Source of the DNA: Torreya grandis
Lineage: Eukaryota > Streptophyta > Pinopsida > Cupressales > Taxaceae
DNA: 64,000 nt
NCBI GenBank assembly: GCA_037957365.1
Contig: JARHVA010002126.1
Coordinates: 1,146,501 to 1,210,500 of the forward strand
Direction of reading: 5' to 3'
In this document: in pieces, positions 38,597 through 50,565 of the stretch
Layout of the letters: every line of letters starts with the position of its first letter
How positions within the stretch are numbered: the stretch's first letter is position 1
Notes under the pieces: model-generated
Told to the model about the DNA's origin: nothing
Database searches by the model: none
Seen by the model: only the letters and a program-made list of their open reading frames with translations
Position numbers and translations under genes: made by a program

Positions 38597-40067
38597 TTAA
38601 TATTATAAAGGATATCATTTACATCTTTACCTTCAAGTTATGGGGATATAAAGACAAATATAAACCCTTATATAGTTGGTTGTTGATTGTGCAGTGCATT
38701 GAGGAGAAAGGGGCACACTAAACATGGAGCGAAGAGATACATACATAGACATATAGAGTATTATGCCAAGTGGCTCACTTATGATCCATTTCTATTAGCC
38801 ACCTGACCATTATCATGGGTTTGGTGTATGATAGGATGATCCCCTATTAAAGGGTGTGCCAATTAGGGAACCAAGAGTCATTAGGGATATTAAATGGATA
38901 AACATGGCACCATTTGATGTTTTACCTTAGGTTGTGGGGAAACTAAATACAATAGACTTGATTGCCTTACCCTAATATGAAATGGTTAAGAAATTCCTAA
39001 ATAAGGGATTCTATCTTGTGGTATTCATTGGGGCTACCTGGGTTTGAGATAGGATGTTACAAATTGAGGTGTATCTATCAATTGGGTTTCTTAGAAATAC
39101 CCTATGTAGGAAACCTCACTATCCTTAGATTAATATTCAAGAGGGTGAGACAAAGGCCACAAGGTTGGGGTATTCGGCATGTCACCCACCCATTTTAGGT
39201 ACACTCATCACTCAGACATCTCAACATGTTGTTTTAGGAGGACGAGGACATGGGTGATGTAGATAGCAATAAAAAATGTGCCCACCACCACTACCACAAC
39301 TATAGGTTCTTATATAATGGGGATGGTTAGGTCCTTCTAAGTTATAGGAAGACCTTGATATAGATGAGGAGTAGACCATATAGGATTATTATAATAAGGA
39401 GTGGCATGATGGGGATCTAGGTAAAATATAGATTTTATTCATTTGTGATTACAACTCATATTTTGATTCATTTTTGTCACTTGTTTGATTTTACATGTAT
39501 TTGATATTTATATCAGCTAGATTTAACTTAATATTTTATACTCTATAATTGTATATATTATGGGTGGATTGAGGTAAATGATCAAGGACACCCTGATTAA
39601 CCTTTTTCATCTAAGCACTAGTTAGACTCAAGACTATTTTTTGGTAGATCTTGGGCTTCCTATAGGGATCAAGAACCATATAGATGTTTTTTCCCTAATG
39701 TACAATGCTTTGGTGATGGTGATAATGTTTATGTTAGAGAATAGAAGTTTGATAACTAGGTTAAAGAGAGTGTAGGCCTTAGTAGACACCATGGTGAGTG
39801 GGAGAGGCGATAAAGCCTCCAGTCATAAGATATGGGTGATGACTTTAGAGGGAGGTACTAGTAGTAGACACCATCAGATATATATCCCTAAGAACTCTTC
39901 CACATCAAGGCCCTCCCAAAGGAGGACATCATCTTGAGTCTTTCTATAGACATTTTTTATATACCATTATGTATACCAATTCATTTTTGAGATGCCTTGA
40001 GGCACATCAACCCTCTATAGAGGTGTTTGTATTAGACATTTTCATTATATAAACTTCATAGTTTACA

Positions 40068-40118
<51 letters not shown>

Positions 40119-42040
40119 TGGTTTTCATATCTCTCATTTTTTTTGTATCATTATTCTATGTGACTTTAATTTCTTTATCATCTTCTTAGCTTATATACTC
40201 TAGATGACTAGACATGTGATAGTGTGGATGTATATGTATCTCTTTATTTTAGATATGTTTCTATGGGAAATGTATGTGGAAATAGAATGTAAGCAAATGA
40301 TATAATGTAATGGATATATTATATACAATTATAGATATGTTATTAATGATTTTTTATGTGATTACTCAATTCCTTCATTCACATAACATATGAATTTCAA
40401 TTTGTAGCAATAAATGAAGGAGAAACATGATATATGTGCGATGATAAATAATAAGAACCATAAAAAATAATTCATAGGAAAATTAAGATGACATAATCCT
40501 TATGAGCAAAGAGGGAGATGTAATTCTTGTTTAACTTATAAAACATGAACTGTATTGGCTTCACCTATTTATAACTAGCCTTGACATAACCAGTTAATGT
40601 GGATAAGTTACCTTCTTTAAGTATATACACATAGGCAAGATTTTTGAAGAGATTTTGCTTAGACAATATTTTTGATTTGACATTAATTTTGCATTTATAT
40701 TTCATTTCTCTTTGTGACCCATATAGCTAGTCTCATGTGACCAAGAAGACACATGGGCTCATCACCAAAGTATATATATAAGAGAGTAAGGGTTGTATTT
40801 CTCCCTATTGCCAACCCCACATAAGAAATAAGACCCCACATAAGTAGTAAGATGCGAGTGATCAACATCAAGGGATGAAAAAGGGTGAGAGATGTATAAC
40901 TTTAAATTTTTATTTTTTATAAGATTTTGATTCTAATAGGAGTATCTAATTTTCTAGTTGTAAGGTCTTTACCCCAAAAACCTTGGCCCCATGAAACTAG
41001 TAAGATGAAAGGGCTCACCACCAAGGAACAAGATGGGTGGGTAAAGTCACCTTATATTAGGCATGATAATATTTATTTTGATTTCCAAAGCCACTATAAA
41101 GGGGTAATATATCATGGAAATGTTTCTAGACTCCATTATAGTTTAGCATTCTTCTAAGTCATGCAAGAGTATTTAGGTAAATAGGTGTACTCTAATTGTA
41201 AAAACTAAGACAAAGACTAATGTGACATGTTGATTTTGAGAATTCCTAATTTAAGGTGATAAGAGAATATGAGAATGAGTTAAATGTGATTTACTACATT
41301 TTAAAGGTTTCTATATTTTATAAATAAACCAACTAAATAATCATGAAACAACATCTCTACTATGTTGGTGGATAAGTATCATAGGAAAATGCAATGCATG
41401 TGAAAATGGGGTGATATGTAATAATTATATTTAACATTTTTTAGATTTAAAGAGTTCATAGACTCACCAAAATCCTTTCCTTATAGAGTGCATATCTGAT
41501 ATGATCCATTTCTAAAATTTTTTGTCAGTAGGAAGCGGCCTAACCAATTAGGTCCAAATATTATACTTTCTCCTTTCTTCTTGTTAATTAAATTTTAGAG
41601 TCTAAGTATAAGGTCTCCCACATGGATTGGGAATTCATGGACATTTTTTTTGTATTGCCTACACATGTGGTCAACATAACCAATGTGATTATTTACAATA
41701 ATAATTCAATGTTTATCTAAGAGATCCAAATCAGTGAGGCTCCCCTCTTTATATTCTTCTTCGTCAAGGATTCCTTAGAGAGAAACACAAAGACTTGGTA
41801 TTTATACCTCTAACAATAAAATATCTTTAGAACTAAACATGAGAGAATACAAGGTTACCCCTATAGGTGCCTTGATGATTGTCCTATAAGCATATAATGT
41901 TAGATAAAGCAATAAATTCTAATATTGCATAGAATATCTAAAATTTTTAGTTAGAATCAAATTCATTTATTTTTTTGGTGGCCTCCTCTTAGTTTTTAGG
42001 TTGTGGATAGTATAGAGAGGATGAGTGGTGTGAAATGCTA
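38597..42040. other. decayed repeat DNA with weak coding traces
   Basis: A plus-strand frame at 38904-39150 is protein-like with three in-frame stops (contains YEMVKKFLNKGFYLVVFIGA), and another at ~39570-39950 contains LGLPIGIKNHIDVFSLMYNA. I recognise neither. A TA dinucleotide run is at 40071-40116. In the minus-strand Gypsy to the right this is the region 3' of integrase. Confidence 0.3.
40071..40116. repeat. (TA)n microsatellite
   Basis: A pure TA run of 46 bases. Confidence 0.97.
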
Positions 42041-42049
42041 AACTTATTG

Positions 42050-42480
42050 CATAACTCAGAAACTTTAGGGTTCTTAAAGGGGGACATGTTGTTAGTTATG
42101 ATGACCTCTAGGATCTTGAATCAACCATTGATTTGATTCATGATGAACTTTGAAATGATCTATCCATTGATGGTGGTTATGGGAATTGCTTCTACCAATT
42201 TGGTGAAGTATTCAATTTGTGTGATGATAAAATGGTGACTATTCAAAGAAGTAGGGAATGTTTACCCACAAATCTAGACCCCAAGTAGAGAAAGACCATG
42301 GGGTGAAAATATGTTGTAATTCCCTAGTGGATGTGTATCTCATGTGAAAAATGCTTACACTTTTTGAATTTATGAACATATTTAAAAGAATCATAGTTAA
42401 GAGAATAAAAGAATTACCCCATCCTACAAATTTTTTGAGCAGTTGTGTGGCCACTAAAGTGCCCACTACTTATGCCATTA
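42050..42480 (-). pseudogene. Gypsy integrase remnant, second minus-strand element
   Basis: The minus-strand frame 42466-42239 ends with WSFSTWGLDLW, the P-F-x-x-W-G-L-D-x-x-G block before the integrase core. After a frameshift the next frame gives HHFIITQIEYFTKLVEAIPI, matching the Y-I-L-x-A-T-D-Y-F-T-K-W-V-E-A-I-P strand with D to E at the catalytic position. It lies downstream of the RT in the same orientation. Confidence 0.7.
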
Positions 42481-43299
42481 TCATAATGAAAGAGGTCCTT
42501 TTATGATTCTTCTTGGTCAAATGATTAGAGAAACATGATGTCAAAGGCCTTTTTATATAGGACTATATCTAAGATGACATATCTAAATGTGATGACAAAA
42601 AAGTGTCTTATTTATTATGAATTGGAACCTTCAAGATATGTGTGATTAACTAGATAATCAATGATGTCTATGTACTAGGGAGAGGAACTGATGGTATGAT
42701 TTTTTATATAGTATATTAGATCATTAGATAAGTCTATGTCGATGAGGTCATTATCTTCTAAAGGTCAATCCACCAACCAATCTATGATTATCTATCCTTT
42801 TACAAACTTTTGGTTGAAATAAGTCAACTTGAACTCACCTAGGAGTGTAATGAAGTGTAAATTTTTTTGAGAGAGATGGTTGGGTTAGGAAAGTTCATAA
42901 GGCATGAGACTTCATGATAACTTTTATTTCCTGATTAATCATATAGTGTCATATATGCTTGGTTAAAAATATTATTTCTAGACATCCTTTTTCTGATTGA
43001 GGGTATCACATCTTGTAATCGATAAGGGTTAAGCTGATGAAATAGACTATGCACTCCATACCAGTGTCATCTTCTTGAGCCAACCTACATGCAAGGGACA
43101 CCTTACTTGCCCTTATATAAAGTATCAAAGGATTATCTAGATTAGGTGCCATGAGCATAGGAGGAGACATAAGAAATCATTTTAATACCTCAAATTATTC
43201 TTGAAAATCACCCAAGTTAGTCTAATTTTATCTTTGATAAGGTTTTTGATGGGATAAACTACACAAGAAAGGTCTAGGATGAATCATTGGATACCTCCC

Positions 43300-44058
43300 A
43301 ACTTTATTTAAAACATCATAATGCATGATTCATAAATGGGAGGGCTCATTTCTAAGATTGTTAAGATATTATTAGGGTCAATATTGATCCCATGTTGGGA
43401 GATGATATACCCCAAGATTTTTTTGTTAGTGACTCAAAATACACATTTTTATGGATTGAGAGTTACTCCATATTTAGTTAGATGTGTGAGGATGATGTGT
43501 AGTATTCCTAAATGGTGTTCACATCATCTTTATTTTACAATAAGGTCATCTATATAGACCTATACTATTTTTTGATGTGGTCTTTAAAAATGTGGGCCAT
43601 GGCCGTTTAATATGTTGCCCCTATGTCTTTTAGGCTGAAGTGCATAAGAACATAGTAAAAGGTCACCCAAGGTATAGTGAATGATGTCTTTATTTGGTAT
43701 TTCTTGGAAATACGAATCTATTTGTATCTTGAAAATACATCCATGAGTGATAATAGTTCATATGTCTCGACAGTGACAATAATGATGTCAATGTACAAGA
43801 GGGGGAAGTCCTCCTTTAGAGATGCCTTATTATTATCCTGAAAGTCCATGCATATCCTGATTTTATCAATTTTTTTAGAATAGGGATGATATTGGACATC
43901 CATTTAGAGTAATCAATTGGCTGGATAAAGCTAACTTTTAGGATCTTATTGACGTCTTCCTTTACCATTAAAGTAACCTGAAGTTTGATGGGCCTATGAT
44001 TTTGATTGATTGTAACTAGATTATGAATAATTAGATTGGGATTGATACCTTTCATGTC
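43300..44058 (-). pseudogene. Gypsy reverse transcriptase remnant, second minus-strand element
   Basis: From 44055 leftward. The frame contains WMSNIIPILKK, then in the next frame CMDFQDNNKASLKEDFPLL and LLSLMDVFSRYK (canonical D-F-R-D-L-N-K-A and F-M-D-x-F-S-G-Y-N). A stretch reading TSFTIPWVTFYYVLMHFSLK matches the A-F-x-T-P-W-G-T-F-x-Y-x-V-M-P-F-G-L-K block. A Y-I-D-D tetrad lies at 43545-43556, so the catalytic box is intact although surrounded by stops. The K-A-S-x-K-D-x-F-P-L style fits Tat-like elements. Upstream gag and protease are missing: repeat C copy 2 starts within ~10 bp of the first recognisable RT residues. Confidence 0.8.
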
Positions 44059-44065
44059 ATTCTAA

Positions 44066-45020
44066 GGGATGAGGGTGAAAATAGGATGGATAATGTATCA
44101 TTTGGAGGTATTATTGGGCACGATCAAGTTAGTTTTGTTAGATTTTTCATTTTTGCCCCAATTTTGAAAATTTGATCAAACCTTGGCTACATTTTGATGA
44201 ATTTAAAAAAAAAAGTTTTATGGTAATTATCTAGGGGGTAGATTAGAGATTTGAATTTTTTTAGGGTTTAAGTAATTTTTTTTGGGATTATGGGAAATTT
44301 TGGAGGAGACATGATCAAAATATAGAACCACCACTTGCATTACAAAACTACCACCCTTTAGAGGGTGGCCATGGAAGTAACATAACTATCATATCTCAAT
44401 TACATCAATGCAACCCATGGTGGTTATCTAACTACCTAGGGTGGTTACATAACCACCCCACAAAGGTTTTATAAATAACATAGGGTAGTTTCATAAATTC
44501 CCCAAGTGGTTTTGAGATGGTTTTGTCTACTATAAAAGTGCATAGAATTTGATTTATTTTGAAGTTGGAATTTGTTTTTTGGCTAACTTAGATTATTTTT
44601 ACTTATTGCATAGGGATTATATATGATGGAGCAAAGCTTAGGAGTAGGAGTGGCTCCCTAAAGTGTTAGAGTTACTAAAACCTAATGTGTTTTCCATTCT
44701 TGATGGAGAAAGGATACTTTGGATTGCATGGGTAGGGATTTTTCCTTTTCCCAACTAGCTATTGTGTGATCTCTTGACTTACTCAGACCATGACTAGAAC
44801 ACTTTCATGTTTTAATAGACCCAATAGAGTGTATGACCACTTTTATAAACATGTATTAGATCACTAGTCTCCATATTATTGGTTGATTGGTGTTTATTTA
44901 GGATGCCTACAACCACCATGAACCCCATAATTGGGTAGATCATTTTGGGGATTCTAATACACCTGATGTGGGTATGAAGTGTGGATTAACACTTTATCAG
45001 GTTGAAGGGTTAGAAATCAA
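44066..45020. repeat. repeat C, copy 2 (possible LTR abutting RT)
   Basis: Partner of 37679-38596. The inner candidate ends are ~44088 and 44999. If both are LTRs of the minus-strand element between them, the 5' part of that element (leader, gag, protease) has been deleted so that RT touches the LTR. Alternatively the repeats are separate insertions. It contains the hairpin-forming GGTGGTTACATAACCACC at ~44440-44457. Confidence 0.6.
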
Positions 45021-45050
45021 GGTATTTTAATGCACCTAATGCACTTAATA

Positions 45051-46696
45051 TGGGTGAGAATGCCAAAAATATATCAATTAACACCATTTAGACCTATTAG
45101 TCCCCAGACTTAGTCTTTTCAGGCATAAAATTATTAGGGCATGCAAGAGTGAGAACTAATTAGAGAGTAACATGTGAATACCTATCATCCTAAGCTCCTC
45201 ATAGACTAATAGGCATATATTGACACCTATAAGAATCTAAATAATGAGAATCCCCTTAGATCTAACCTCCTATTAGACCGTAGGTAATCTAAGCCCCAAT
45301 GAAGGCCTACCACATCCAAGTTCACAAGCCATGGGCATAATAAGTAGAGGAAATGGTGACCAAGTGAATAGGATAGTGCCATATAGTAATTAATAGAAGC
45401 CTGGTCAAGATAGCCTGGTCAAGATAGCCCAACTAGTAGGCTCACAACATAGAGCCCTTAGTGAATAAAGAGGTGATACATGGAGGCCGAAGAGTATGAC
45501 TAAGGTTAAATGGGTTAAAGATATGACATGGAAAATTAATAAAGGAGGTAGAAAATGGAGTAGTGCCAAATCATTAGTATACTAGATTAAATTTAACATC
45601 CCATCTGATTGTCAAAATTTTCAAAGGCAAGATTTTCATAATGGTTCGACTGCAACTCAAAACATGGGTGTAAAAAAGTTAGAATTCCATTGAGTCATTA
45701 TGGTATCATGTATAAGGGGAACATGAGGATAAAAAATATGAATTCAACCTTAAATATGCATGGTGAATAGATGTATAAACATGGACAAGGGTAATCTTGA
45801 GGTGATCATAGTGGTTGAGCCACCCCATTCAAGTCTATTAGGATTGAGCATGGACATCCATCCATTTCAGTTAGAGACCTCGACTACTTCCCCAATAATC
45901 ATTAAATTTTGTAATCACCCCAATAGTGGCTGGGATTAAATCAATAACCTATGGGCTTCCCATTTCCTATAAAATCTTGGGTCTTACATTATAAAAGGGT
46001 TTACATTTCTAGGCACAATAATGCTGCCAAAAATTCCCTCTATGAGCCCTTTACCACTTGAACCTTCCATTTTAATGAGAATTGAGTTTTCCTTTCTCCA
46101 TTTTTCTTGTATTTTATATGCATTTTTCAATTTTTTAAATCGTTGTATGTGGATATTCTTCATCCCTCTCATTTTTTTCCATCCCTAAGCACTTCTATGT
46201 AGAACTTGGATCTCTCTTATAGGTCATATGTTATATACACATAGGTCTATATAGATGGCTCTTATAGATTGTTTGTCATCCCTCTTGGTAATGTATTCCA
46301 TCCTACACCTCCATACAAATTAATAATGAAATTAAAATATATATTTAGGATATTGTGTGATATTTCCCTATCTTTTATAATTTGTAGCGTGTTCTTAAAG
46401 GCATGTAGAGGTACTTTGTTTAATATTGTTGCATCACTAGTTTATATTTTTTCAACCCCCTCTCTCCCTTTTCCCTTAAAAATATTTTAGATTTAGGATT
46501 AACAATGGATTTATTTTCATCTCTTTTAAGATTGCATGTTGATCCTAAATATTTTTCATTTAGATTAGAAGTAAGCCAACCTTATTCATAGGTTTTTTCT
46601 AAGGAGCATAAGAGCCCCACACATATAAGGGATGATCCCATTGTCTCACCGAACCAATTCTTCAAATTTAGTGGGTACATGATTTGAGTGACAACA
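45051..46696 (+). mobile_element. probable 5' LTR of a nested Tat-like element (A, copy 1)
   Basis: 1,646 bp, TGGGTGAGAA...TGACAACA. It aligns in the same orientation with 55147-58006 once the solo LTR and its target duplication there are removed (1,645 bp). Immediately right is CTAACATGTATGGTGGGAC, which resembles the GCACGCCTGGTGGGAC primer region at 9857-9874 with C-to-T changes. This makes 45051-46696 the 5' LTR of a plus-strand element ending at 58006. No target duplication is visible. A 14-15 bp tandem (GCCTGGTCAAGATA twice) lies at ~45402-45430. Confidence 0.6.
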
Positions 46697-46700
46697 GTTT

Positions 46701-46719
46701 CTAACATGTATGGTGGGAC
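46701..46719 (+). other. primer-binding-like region after LTR A
   Basis: CTAACATGTATGGTGGGAC, three or so transitions from the primer region after the LTR at 9017-9854. Confidence 0.4.
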
Positions 46720-49033
46720 ATATTTGATGATCCTTACATCATCCATTGAAGTATTTTGGTGTGTTCTTCAGTGAATCTTACTATTCAAGGTAGTTTTCTC
46801 AATACCATGGTGACTCTAAGTTTCAAATATATTGGTTTAATCAGTTCAAGTGCTTAAATATCATCACAAATTGGGATTTAAGTGATATTTTTTTATATTT
46901 CCCTTATTTTAAAGTGATATAATCACTTAATGACTATGATTTGAGTCTAGTTATAAGTTTTAGAAAACAAATCCCATGTGTTGTAATCAATAAGGAGTTT
47001 ACTTCTCATATATCTCATGGTTGTCTAACAAAGGGTCCACCCATTTGATCCATTTAATGGAGGTATCCTTCTTGCCCTAGTTTTCTATGATGATATCCCC
47101 ATTAAAGCTTTCAAGAGTCTTCCATTATTCACATGTGAATATTACACCACAACCAGTGAGCACATTAAGACATAACCCATGTGTGCATAGTCCACAATGT
47201 GGTTTAAGATAATGTGTCCATTTTTATCCTTGATTCATCATTAAAATGGATAGATCTATGGTGGTATATAAATATGAGTCAAGGATATATTTGTAACTGG
47301 GATGAGTTTAGTGAGTGATTGTATAAATAATTTAAGGATAAAGATGACTACTTATCCCTTATTGAGTAGCTCACCACCATAAGAATGGTACCACATGAGC
47401 CCCTCACTTAATTTAACCTAAGTTTTAGTGGACCTGGGACTAAACCCGAACCTTAGTGAAGACCTTGAATCATGTATCATTATTATACTATTTGAAATCT
47501 ATTGATTACAAAATTACAGACATCATCCAATCACTAGGTGGAGTTTCCTTACCTGACACTTATGATCTTTCTATTATATCAAAATAATGTCTTATTTGTG
47601 TTTGTAAAATTAGACTTGAGACTCTAATGGACCTATTAACTAAGCCTATACCCAATCAACCCATTTCATCCTCTATTCTTGTATTTTCTATCCAAGTAGT
47701 CCATCTTGTAGTCACTCCTAGCAAGCTGCAATAAGTTAAAAGCCTCATCCAAAGCCTTAGAAATAAGTTAGTAGCCTTTGATAAGTATCAATTATATTAA
47801 ATCCAACCATATAATACCTTTAGGAAACTCTTCCAATGTGGTGTGTAAGTTCAACCTTAGTTCTCATATACTAGGCCACCTAATGTATCGACTTTTAACT
47901 CTACCAATGTTTATAAAGCCACTACACCTATGAAAATCAACATGGTTTAGCACATAACATTTTAGGGAAGGTGTCAAGTGTAACCCATCCTAAAGTAGGA
48001 CAAAGTGTGGTATTAATGAAAACCAAAAGTGAAAAGTGAGCCCATATTCTTGAATTATGAAGATTCAGACTTTAGAGGTATTCATTCTAATGTAGGTGTA
48101 GTGTTGGAAGCCTATTTCCTATATGATGAATACACCCCTATGCCAAATCTCATGAATCTAAAGGAAGAAGTGTAGAATTATATTGTTATGAAAATGTATT
48201 CAATTTGATAAATTTGGATGAAGAGGAAGAAAATGTGTGAAATGACTATAAACATGAGAAAGATTCAACCTTTCCAAGCCTTATAAATTTCTAAGGAGAT
48301 AAAGATTTATGGTGGAATTACTCCAAGATAATTAGAGAGTTTGAATCAATAAAAAAACTAATAGTCCTTATTGGAATGCATACCAAGGGGGTCATGAAAG
48401 ATATAACTCAAGTTGACATGTTTAGGGACACCCATGTGAAGGTAGAACAACCCATTAAATTGAAGAGTCTCATGGATGCCTCAAACCATCCACCATAGTA
48501 TTAGAGAGATCATAATGAGTATATCACACAACCAAGTGCTCAAAATCTACTAAAATGTCCCATTTACATTGTAGATATCTTCAATTTAGGCAAGTAGTTA
48601 TATGACCAACATTTGTGCTCACCTTTTAATGACAAAAAATCTGATCAAATGTTTGTCACCATGGATGTTCCCTTGAAACCAAATAAAAGGGTGAAAACCC
48701 ACCTAAAAAAAAGTATTTTCCCACTTGTACCTTTCACTTATAAATATTCATACATGTAACCTGGGATATGTAAGAGGCTTCTATCGAGTAGTCTGAGGCC
48801 CTATGTTCTAACTTGTATATAGTAGAGAAGATTAGTTCATAAATATATTTCTTCTAAGTGTTGTGGCATAGTAGTCTAGTTTTTATTCTTTCCTTTAAGT
48901 TCTTTTGCAAATTTTTTATTGCTCCTTTATTTCTCTATATTTTTATAAGATTAATCTCTATTTAGTTTATTTAGTAATGGGATAAGAAGGTTACAAATAT
49001 CTTGTATTTTTAGGATATGACATGTTTAGATGA
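46720..49033 (+). other. internal part of the nested Tat-like element, no clear domain
   Basis: No Gag, protease or RT motif is visible. A plus-strand frame at ~48205-48720 is protein-like with stops (contains INLDEEEENV and DQMFVTMDVPLKPNKR), which I do not recognise. The sequence is interrupted at 49034 by the 4.34 kb element and resumes at 53383. Confidence 0.35.
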
Positions 49034-49038
49034 TTTTA
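49034..49038. other. target-site duplication TTTTA, left
   Basis: Identical to 53378-53382, directly outside the LTR ends of the 4.34 kb element. Confidence 0.9.
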
Positions 49039-50497
49039 TGTCATGTCCCCTTTTTCGTGGACATTGACAGACTTGATGATTAGCCTATTATGCGACCTTT
49101 GTAGACTGATAGGATCGATAGAGGGTCATGATCGAGATTGGCTTGGCTTTGATTAGCAGAGTTTCTATAGTTGGCTTTCATTTAGGCTCTTTCAAACACA
49201 TTTGGCCTGAGCTCCTATTATTTAGGGATATTTGACCTGTAGTGGAGCGCCCTTATTTTGGTATGGTCATGTGCAGAATCACTCCCTATTTCACCAGCTT
49301 CAGTCAGTTCGAGGATCCGACATATATTAAGGGAGATATTAATATTTGATTGATTTAATCAAATATTAATTATTTAGCCTATTTTTAATTAGAAACCCTA
49401 ATTCTAATTTAAGAAAACCCTAATTAGGGCAAGCACATCTTTTTGAGGGTATAAGGGTTTCTCATGGAGGCCATTATTGAATTATGCATTGATTATTGAT
49501 TTTGATATTGAAGAATTCTTCTATGAAGACTGAGCCAAGGGTTCCAGGATTCCTTTTGCATTGGAGAACGTTAACTCTTCAGTGTGTGTGATTCAGAGGT
49601 TGTGAAATATCAACTAATTTATTACCAATTTGAGAAGAAACCCTAATTCTAATTTAAGAAAACCCTAATTAGGGCAAACACATCTTTTTGAGGGTATAAG
49701 GGTTTCTCATGGAGGCCATTATTGAATTATGCATTGATTATTGATTTTTGATATTGAAGAATTCTTCTGTGAAGACTGAGCCAAGGGTTCCAGGATTCCA
49801 TTGCAGTGGAGAACGTCAACTCTTCAGTGTGTGTAATTTAGAGGCTGTGAGATATCAGCTAATTTATTGCCAAATTGAGAGATAACTTCATACATAAGTT
49901 ATCACAGAGGTTTACAGATTTGAGAGGTAACTTCATATAAAAGTTGTCATAGAGCTTTCCAGGTATTCCTTTATTTAGTTTTTGATTCAATAAATTATAC
50001 AGATAGAGATCTTCTGTATTAGAGCCATATATCTTTAGATTAGGGGTTGAAAATAGATAGGTTATACTTTATTGGCAACTGTACGAAGTCCGTACAGATC
50101 CACGCAGATATCGACCTCGGCAGGCAGAGATCCCCAGTGACTGACATAGGTCGACTAATGACTGACGTCGGTAGAGAAGGGCCGACAGAGACTAACGTTG
50201 GTAGTATATCCACCGACGTCGATGACTATGTGTTTGACACAGCAGGTCGAGACGTCTAGATTCAAGCTTAATTCCTAGATTTGCAAAAGCCCAGGGTTTT
50301 AAGATAGAATATTTCATATTATTTTATTTGTATGACAGAGATTCAATTGTGTAATTGCCTAGAAGAACAAGTGATAAGATCTGTGATTTGCTATTGAGAG
50401 ACCATATTATTGTTTATCTTCTGAATTTATTCTACAAAATTGTATCTTGTTCAGAGCTTTTGTGTTTCTATATTCCCTGTTTGAAGGGGATTTTACA
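49039..50497 (+). repeat. 5' LTR of the 4.34 kb element
   Basis: 1,459 bp, 235 bp longer than the 3' LTR because it carries a 245 bp tandem duplication (units start at 49391 and 49636). It has AAACCCTAA telobox-like motifs at 49393, 49415, 49638 and 49660, a possible TATA element GTATAAGGG after each unit, and a GC-rich array of ACGT-core motifs at ~50085-50262. The second unit resembles the 3' LTR more closely than the first does. Confidence 0.93.
50085..50262 (+). promoter_or_regulatory. GC-rich array of ACGT/TGACG-core motifs in the LTR
   Basis: Within AT-rich DNA this ~180 bp has frequent CpG and reiterated words: GACTGACATAGGTCGACT, GACTGACGTCGGTAG, GACTAACGTTGGTAG, CACCGACGTCGATGAC. 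Several contain ACGT cores and TGACG, recognised by plant bZIP factors. The 3' LTR equivalent is 52978-53145. An enhancer role is inferred. The plus-strand open frame at 50047-50259 is probably a by-product. Confidence 0.45.
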
Positions 50498-50498
50498 G

Positions 50499-50510
50499 TG
50501 GTATCAGAGC
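50499..50510 (+). other. primer-binding site, TGGTATCAGAGC
   Basis: The plant initiator methionine tRNA primer site, one base after the 5' LTR. It primes minus-strand DNA synthesis in LTR elements. Confidence 0.95.
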
Positions 50511-50565
50511 TAATGTCTTGCCATCTTGTTGGGTAGTTTGGGTAGGTTGAATCAGTGAAGTAATC

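Noticed and set aside
37702..44999. Firm call of a complete Gypsy element with repeat C as LTRs
   Set aside because: There is no target duplication or primer site, homology runs past the candidate ends, and RT abuts the repeat. Kept only as a possibility.
50047..50259. 70-codon plus-strand frame in the 5' LTR
   Set aside because: It lies upstream of the primer site within the CpG-rich motif array. The 3' LTR copy does not keep the frame.
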